Assembly (NCBI GenBank): GCA_026989715.1
Contig: JALSIU010000161.1
Coordinates: forward strand, 1-19,681
Origin: Methylomonas sp.
Lineage (GTDB): Bacteria > Pseudomonadota > Gammaproteobacteria > Methylococcales > Methylomonadaceae
Direction of reading: 5' to 3'
Length of the DNA stretch: 19,681 nt
A program made the translations under genes and the position numbers. The notes under the pieces were generated by a model, which did not search any database, had not been told where the DNA came from, and was given only the letters and a program-made list of their open reading frames with translations. Below, in pieces: positions 15,616 through 19,681 of this stretch; within the stretch, counting starts at the first letter, position 1, and each line of letters starts with the position of its first letter.

Positions 15616-15729
15616 GCGAGTGCGCCTCTTTGTTTAGTGTGTTGTGCATAAGAGAAAAATGAAGGTTGTACTAGGAGAGGGATTGTAAGAGAAGTCGACT
15701 AAAAAATAATTGTATTTTCATGCTGTTAT
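15616..15729. other. Spacer between cysE and the iscR control region
   Basis: About 114 bases with no convincing gene or terminator. A nine-codon ATG frame with no family support, an isolated GTCGAC and a short AT-only palindrome near 15700 are all I see. Confidence 0.4.
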
Positions 15730-15754
15730 ATACCTGAGTATTTTAATAGGTTAA
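15730..15754 (+). promoter_or_regulatory. Upstream IscR-like site (copy 1)
   Basis: ATACCTGAG, TATTTTAATAG, GTTAA. It matches the promoter-proximal copy at 15764 in 22 of 25 positions, exactly 34 bases upstream. The left half fits the type 1 IscR half-site (ATASYYGACT, one mismatch). The right half is weak. Assignment to IscR is inferred from similarity and position. Confidence 0.45.
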
Positions 15755-15763
15755 TTTTTTATA

Positions 15764-15792
15764 ATACTTGACTATTTTACTAGGTTAAGTAT
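15764..15792 (+). promoter_or_regulatory. Promoter-overlapping IscR-like operator (copy 2)
   Basis: A 29-base dyad: ATACTTGAC (15764-15772) and GTTAAGTAT (15784-15792) are inverted repeats with one mismatch, 11 bases apart. The left 16 bases fit the E. coli type 1 IscR consensus (ATASYYGACTRWWWYA), but the right arm is displaced by about four bases. The site covers the -35 and touches the -10 of the likely iscR promoter, as expected for autorepression by cluster-loaded IscR. Confidence 0.55.
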
Positions 15793-15797
15793 ATTAT
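15768..15797 (+). promoter_or_regulatory. iscR: Likely iscR promoter
   Basis: TTGACT (15768-15773) as -35 and TATATT (15790-15795, 16-base spacer) or TATTAT (15792-15797, 18-base spacer) as -10. The transcript would have a short leader of about 30 bases before GTG at 15834. Confidence 0.6.
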
Positions 15798-15833
15798 TAA
15801 AGCTATACACTTATTTTTTTTGGGAGTTTACCT

Positions 15834-16325
15834 GTGAGATTAACCACAAAAGGCCGTTATGCGGTCACCGCAATGTTGGATTTGGCCTATCATAGCCGCA
15901 TAAAACCTGTTACGTTAACAGACATTGCTACGCGTCAAACTATCTCGCTGTCTTATTTGGAGCAATTATTTTCCCGTTTACGCCGTGCAGGTATGGTAGT
16001 TGGCGTAAGAGGGCCAGGTGGTGGCTATAAATTAAGTAAAGAAGCGGCTGAAATTAGCATTGCTGAAATCATTTTGGCGGTGGATGAGCAAGTCGATTTG
16101 ACCAATTGCGAGAAAAAAGGCAATTGTGCCAATGGCCAACCTTGTATGACGCATGATTTATGGATGGGTTTAAGCGAAACGGTTAGTGCTTATTTGGAAG
16201 GTATTTCTTTGGGGCAGTTGCTTGATAAAGCGGATATGAGTTCTAACACAGCAGGTCAACCCAGTGTTGAGCAACAAGTGGTACATTTTCAAGACTCTAG
16301 CACTATCGGTATGGCACTTAAATAG
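15834..16325 (+). CDS. iscR: IscR, [2Fe-2S]-binding Rrf2-family transcription regulator
   Basis: 163 residues (E. coli IscR has 162). MRLTTKGRYAVTAMLDLA is the IscR start; the initiator is GTG, with GGGAG (15822-15826) seven bases upstream. The winged helix covers about 1-65, with RGPGGGYKLS (59-68) as the wing. The cluster ligands C92, C98, C104 and H107 fall at the same positions as in E. coli, so this is IscR rather than NsrR or RirA. Loaded with a [2Fe-2S] cluster it represses its own operon; the apo form controls other targets. The C-terminus (about 135-163) is variable and Ser/Gln-rich. Two IscR-like sites lie upstream. The next gene starts 137 bases later. Confidence 0.95.
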   Translation: MRLTTKGRYAVTAMLDLAYHSRIKPVTLTDIATRQTISLSYLEQLFSRLRRAGMVVGVRGPGGGYKLSKEAAEISIAEIILAVDEQVDLTNCEKKGNCANGQPCMTHDLWMGLSETVSAYLEGISLGQLLDKADMSSNTAGQPSVEQQVVHFQDSSTIGMALK

Positions 16326-16462
16326 TTTAAGTCTTTTATGCGCGTCGGGTGAGGAGAGCATGACCGGTTGTAGTACGGCTAGGTAAACCTCATCAAGCGG
16401 CCTGTTTTTTTCGTGTATGCCGCAGGTCTATTTTCCCCTTTCTTTTTATTAGAGAACGATAA

Positions 16463-17539
16463 ATGATCTATTTTGATCATAATGCAACAACACCTTTAGA
16501 TGATAGGGTGTTGCAGGCAATGCTCCCTTTTTTAAGCCATCTTTATGGTAACCCCTCCAGTTTATATAAAATAGCACGTATTTCCCGTAGTGCCATTGAA
16601 CTTGCGCGTGAACAAGTGGCGCAGTTGGTGAATGCACGTCCCGAGCAAGTTATCTTTACCAGTGGTGGTACGGAAGCGAATAACCTTGCTTTGAAAGGCG
16701 GGCGACCGCATGCCAAGATCGTCAGCTCAGTCGTAGAGCATCCTTCTGTATTGGAAGCGACCCAAGCTGAGTTAGTGGGCGTAGATGCGCAAGGTTATAT
16801 TGATAAACAGGCACTGGTATTAATGAATCAGCCATTTGATTTAGCCTCTTTTATGTTGGTGAATAATGAAACCGGCGTGATTCAAGAGCTTGCCGAGTTG
16901 ACTGAGCTGATGCATGCGCGTGGCATTGTAGTGCATACGGATGCTGTGCAAGCTGTGGGTAAAATGGCGGTTGATTTTCAAGCCTTGGGGGTGGATTTAA
17001 TGTCATTGTCCGGCCATAAAATTTATGGGCCTAAAGGTAGTGGTGCTTTAATTGCTAAGTCGGAATTGATTCAAAACCCTTTATTAACGGGTGGCGGGCA
17101 AGAGTCGGGTTATCGCTCAGGTACTGAAAATGTGGCTGCTATTGTGGGCTTGGGTAAAGCGGCTGAATTGGCTTATACCGAACTAGAACAACGCCGACAG
17201 CATTGCTTGCAGTTGCGAGTCTATTTAGAGCAGCAATTAAATGCGTTGCCAAATGTGAGTATTTTTGCCGAGCATAGTCGGCGAATAGTGAATACCGTGC
17301 AGTTTGGAGTGCAAAACTGTATTGGTGAAATGTTATTGATGCAATTGGATCAATGTAATATTGCCGTTTCCAGTGGTTCGGCGTGTGCAAGTGATAAAGC
17401 CGCCGCTAGTCATGTGTTGACGGCGATGGGGGTAGACAATGAACTGGCATTATCTGCGGTACGTGTCAGTTTTGGGGTGCATAATACCCGGCAAGAAATT
17501 GAGCTTTTTATCAAAAGCTTATCTCAACTTATCAATTGA
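16463..17539 (+). CDS. NifS/IscS-family cysteine desulfurase, short form
   Basis: 358 residues of a PLP-dependent aminotransferase class V enzyme that takes sulfur from cysteine as a persulfide. Motifs: IYFDHNATTPL (2-12), SGGTEANN (67-74), H93 in VVEHPSV, D160 and Q163 (HTDAVQAVG), the PLP lysine K186 in SLSGHKIYGPKGSGAL, and the persulfide cysteine C308 in SSGSACAS, the class I loop. It ends soon after the FGVHNTRQEIELFIKSL helix. E. coli IscS (404 residues) continues with a C-terminal tail that contacts IscU, and that tail is missing here. No iscU follows. GAGA lies about seven bases before the ATG. I call it NifS/IscS family without choosing a gene symbol. Confidence 0.9.
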   Translation: MIYFDHNATTPLDDRVLQAMLPFLSHLYGNPSSLYKIARISRSAIELAREQVAQLVNARPEQVIFTSGGTEANNLALKGGRPHAKIVSSVVEHPSVLEATQAELVGVDAQGYIDKQALVLMNQPFDLASFMLVNNETGVIQELAELTELMHARGIVVHTDAVQAVGKMAVDFQALGVDLMSLSGHKIYGPKGSGALIAKSELIQNPLLTGGGQESGYRSGTENVAAIVGLGKAAELAYTELEQRRQHCLQLRVYLEQQLNALPNVSIFAEHSRRIVNTVQFGVQNCIGEMLLMQLDQCNIAVSSGSACASDKAAASHVLTAMGVDNELALSAVRVSFGVHNTRQEIELFIKSLSQLIN

Positions 17540-17692
17540 TAGCGTATTAAAGACTCTTGCCGATAAAATGGTGCGCTTGCAAAGCGTATTCATTACTATT
17601 GGTAAGGGTTTTTATGCGGATGTCGTGATATTTTTTTAGGTGTGTGTAACAATGCGCCTATCTGTAAAAAATTAATTTAGAAGGTAAATCAT
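17540..17692 (+). other. Gap between the cysteine desulfurase gene and iscA
   Basis: 153 bases where iscU would normally lie. No frame with scaffold cysteine motifs is visible, so no iscU remnant is recognisable. A tiny hairpin (CGCTT-gca-AAGCG, 17574-17586) is present, too small to be a terminator. Confidence 0.5.
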
Positions 17693-18016
17693 ATGGCAGT
17701 TGTATTGACAGAGAGTGCTGCAAAGCAAATCCAAAAACAGATTGATAAACGTGGGCAGGGCTTAGGTTTGAAATTAGGCGTTAAAACATCGGGTTGCTCC
17801 GGTTTTGCTTATACGATTGAGTATGCTGACGAACTGAGTGCAGAAGATAGCGTTTTTGAAACTTTTGGTGTCAAAGTCGTTGTGGCGAATGAGCATATTG
17901 CGGCATTAGATGGTTTGGTACTCGATTATGCTAAAGAAGGAATTAATGAGGCTTTTAAATTTAATAACCCCAATGTAAAAGGCACCTGTGGTTGTGGTGA
18001 GAGCTTTTCTGTTTAG
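17693..18016 (+). CDS. iscA: IscA, A-type iron-sulfur cluster carrier
   Basis: The 107-residue product has the length of E. coli IscA and the three cluster ligands at the same positions: C35 (KTSGCSGFAY), C99 and C101 (GTCGCGESF). It accepts or delivers Fe-S clusters to apo-proteins. AAGG (17681-17684) eight bases before ATG supports the start. In E. coli iscA follows iscU; here it follows the desulfurase directly after 153 bases. ErpA is the close alternative, but the setting behind iscR and a desulfurase favours IscA. Confidence 0.9.
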   Translation: MAVVLTESAAKQIQKQIDKRGQGLGLKLGVKTSGCSGFAYTIEYADELSAEDSVFETFGVKVVVANEHIAALDGLVLDYAKEGINEAFKFNNPNVKGTCGCGESFSV

Positions 18017-18059
18017 TTTTCTTTAGATGCGTTAAATTTGCGGCCACGGGCTGCTCTTA

Positions 18060-18073
18060 ACTTAAATTTAAGT
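18060..18073 (+). promoter_or_regulatory. 14-bp perfect palindrome abutting the HD-GYP start codon
   Basis: ACTTAAATTTAAGT ends at the base before ATG 18074. It occupies the place of the ribosome-binding site, and no Shine-Dalgarno sequence is seen there. It could be an operator or a structure affecting initiation, or simply an AT-rich coincidence. Confidence 0.3.
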
Positions 18074-19171
18074 ATGGTCATAAAACCTAAAATTTTGATT
18101 GTTGATGATGAGCGATTTTATATTAATGTGCTGGTTGAATTGTTAAGGGATGATTATCAGCTTTATATTGCAAAAAGTGGGGAGCAGGCCTTAAGGCGGG
18201 TTAGCGATAATCTACCGGATCTTATTTTATTGGATATTATGATGCCTGAAATGGATGGCTATCAAACCTGTTTACAGATAAAAAATAATGCCCTTGCCGC
18301 TGATATTCCGATTATTTTTTTAACAGGAAAAACTGACCAAGCGGCTGAGGCTAAAGCGTTTGATTATGGCGCAGTTGATTTTATCAGTAAGCCTATTGTG
18401 CCATCGACCGTATTGGCACGCATTAAAACTCACGTTAGTTTGATGCAGTCCCGCCATGCTTTAGAGCAACAAAATCATTTATTAGAAGAAAAAGTGCGCG
18501 AGCGGACGAATGAAATTGAATTGGTTCAAGATGCGGCTATTTATAGCTTAACGCTGCTAGCTGAAGCGCGTGACCAAGAAACCGGAGAGCATATTCAACG
18601 TACTCAACGCTTTATTAAAGCATTAGCCCAGTCGTTACAATCTCACCCTAAGTTTCAATCTTTTTTGGATGATAAAACCATTCAATTATTATATAAATCA
18701 GCTCCTTTACATGATATTGGTAAAATTGCGGTGCCTGATGCCATTTTGCAAAAACCGGGTAAATTGACCACTGTAGAAATGCAGGAAATGCAAAAACATA
18801 CCACGTATGGCGGTGATGCATTGAAGCATGCTGAAAAGCGGGCTGGAAGTTCTTCTTTTTTGCGTTTTGCGCGCGAAATTGCGTATTCACACCAAGAAAA
18901 ATGGGATGGCAGTGGTTATCCGGAAGGCTTGCGGGGTGAGCAGATTCCCATTAGTGCGCGTTTAATGGCAATTGCAGATGTTTATGATGCACTGGTCAAT
19001 AAGCGGGTTTATAAGCCTGCATTGACACATCAAGAAGCCATTGCCTATATTGAACAGCAACAAGGGCAACACTTTGACCCTGATATGGTCACTGCCTTTT
19101 TGCAAATTGCCCCCGAATTTTTAAAGATTACCCAGCAATGCAATGCTGGTCTATCTGATTTAAGTCAATAG
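18074..19171 (+). CDS. REC-HD-GYP response regulator, cyclic-di-GMP phosphodiesterase
   Basis: 365 residues from the ATG at 18074. The frame extends to a TTG at 18038, but MVIKPKILIVDDERF is a normal receiver start. The receiver domain (about 5-122) has D11-D12, phospho-acceptor D54 in LLDIMMPEMDG, T84 and K106. A helical linker (127-165) leads to an HD-GYP domain: H213-D214 in HDIGK, H242 in MQKHTTYGG, H273 in SHQEKWDGSGYP and the GYP element GYPEGLRGEQIP (281-292), then D302. These are the metal ligands for c-di-GMP hydrolysis. HQ replaces HH before EKWDG, as in many two-component HD-GYP proteins. The next gene begins seven bases later and may encode its sensor. Confidence 0.9.
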   Translation: MVIKPKILIVDDERFYINVLVELLRDDYQLYIAKSGEQALRRVSDNLPDLILLDIMMPEMDGYQTCLQIKNNALAADIPIIFLTGKTDQAAEAKAFDYGAVDFISKPIVPSTVLARIKTHVSLMQSRHALEQQNHLLEEKVRERTNEIELVQDAAIYSLTLLAEARDQETGEHIQRTQRFIKALAQSLQSHPKFQSFLDDKTIQLLYKSAPLHDIGKIAVPDAILQKPGKLTTVEMQEMQKHTTYGGDALKHAEKRAGSSSFLRFAREIAYSHQEKWDGSGYPEGLRGEQIPISARLMAIADVYDALVNKRVYKPALTHQEAIAYIEQQQGQHFDPDMVTAFLQIAPEFLKITQQCNAGLSDLSQ

Positions 19172-19178
19172 GATAGCG

Positions 19179-19681
19179 ATGGATTTTAAAACAGGGAGAA
19201 GATTGCTGTATTTTTGTTTATGGGCAATGCTTTGGTTTTTAGCGGGTGGTGTGCACGCCGACACATCTTTGCATTTAACGCCGGCAGAAAAATCGTGGCT
19301 ACAAGCACATCCTGTGATTAGAGTGGGGGTCGATCAGAACTGGCCGCCTTTTGATTATGTGGATGCAGCCAAGCAGCATCAAGGTATTGCATCTGATTAT
19401 TTACACCTTCTTGCGCAAACGTTAGGGGTGCAATTCGTTATAACGGCAGATATTTGGAAAAATGTTTTACAAGGCGTTAAGAATCGGCAGTTAGATATGC
19501 TGGCCTGTGCATCGAATACGGCAGAGCGCAGACAATATCTTAATTTTACAGAGCCTTATATAGAAATTGATACCGTTTTTGTGACGCGTAAAACGGAGGC
19601 GGCGGTTCACTCTTTAGCTGGTTTGTCCGGTAAAACCGTAGCATTACCTAAAGGAACCTATATACATGAGCTACTTAAAAA
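19179..19681 (+). CDS. Periplasmic solute-binding (SBP_bac_3) sensor protein, N-terminal part, cut by window edge
   Basis: Open reading frame of 167 codons that runs off the right end. It starts with a signal peptide or first membrane helix (MDFKTGRRLLYFCLWAMLWF, cleavage likely after GGVHA). Then follows LTPAEKSWLQAHPVIRVGVD and QNWPPFDYVD, the typical start of family 3 solute-binding domains in BvgS-like sensor kinases and in periplasmic sensors fused to GGDEF or kinase modules. Further on, QLDMLACASNTAERRQYLNFTEPY is the family's ligand-pocket signature region, and GLSGKTVALPKGTY begins the second lobe. AGGA (19170-19173) overlaps the upstream stop codon, so it is co-transcribed with the HD-GYP regulator. 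A hybrid kinase feeding that regulator is likely; the output domain is not in view. Confidence 0.8.
   Translation, partial: MDFKTGRRLLYFCLWAMLWFLAGGVHADTSLHLTPAEKSWLQAHPVIRVGVDQNWPPFDYVDAAKQHQGIASDYLHLLAQTLGVQFVITADIWKNVLQGVKNRQLDMLACASNTAERRQYLNFTEPYIEIDTVFVTRKTEAAVHSLAGLSGKTVALPKGTYIHELLK

Noticed and set aside
16397..16423. GCGGC/GCCGC inverted repeat with a T-rich loop between iscR and the desulfurase gene
   Set aside because: Five pairs around a 17-base loop, with the T-run inside the loop, is not a terminator and too weak to call a regulatory hairpin.
17439..17639. Possible iscU remnant in the frame crossing the desulfurase 3' end and the following gap
   Set aside because: The translation has no cysteine ligands or scaffold motifs, and most of it is the shifted desulfurase frame.

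Overview
This window looks like a chromosomal stretch from a gammaproteobacterium that uses ubiquinone-based respiration. The evidence is gene content and order: ubiE-ubiJ-ubiB in one operon, ampD lying opposite the nadC region, suhB divergent from trmJ, and trmJ-cysE-iscR in a row. The base composition is moderately AT-rich and even across the window. I see no tRNA, rRNA, insertion sequence, integrase, CRISPR array or phage gene. A Methylococcales- or Thiotrichales-like source is plausible, but the sequence alone does not settle it.

Layout. (1) Positions 80-6063, minus strand: one compact operon reading ubiE, ubiJ, ubiB, regB, regA, then a ybiB/trpD2-like gene. It joins late ubiquinone biosynthesis to a RegB/RegA (PrrB/PrrA) redox two-component system. 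(2) 6064-8565: a long gap, a small secreted protein of unknown function (plus), and two convergent or minus-strand genes, a PilZ protein with membrane segments and the anhydro-muropeptide amidase ampD. (3) 8779-11203, plus: a membrane-anchored acidic protein carrying four copies of an unfamiliar PxDxxLRRHY-type motif, then nadC, a flavin-reductase-like protein and a second, soluble PilZ protein. (4) 11232-14062, minus: a large DUF389 membrane protein with a degenerate lipid-kinase-like N-terminus, and suhB. (5) 14151-18016, plus: trmJ, cysE, iscR, a short NifS/IscS-type cysteine desulfurase and iscA. No iscU, hscA, hscB or fdx follows. (6) 18074-19681, plus: a REC-HD-GYP response regulator and the start of a periplasmic solute-binding sensor protein cut by the window edge.

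The genes fall into three themes. The first is quinone supply and quinone/redox sensing (region 1). The second is cysteine supply and iron-sulfur assembly under IscR (region 5), where two copies of an IscR-like site sit in front of iscR. The third is cyclic-di-GMP signalling, with two PilZ receptors and one HD-GYP phosphodiesterase. Most of the window is conserved core genome. The parts I would look at again are the repeat protein at 8779-9405, the reduced isc cluster and its doubled operator, RegBA inside a ubiquinone operon, and palindromes in several intergenic regions.
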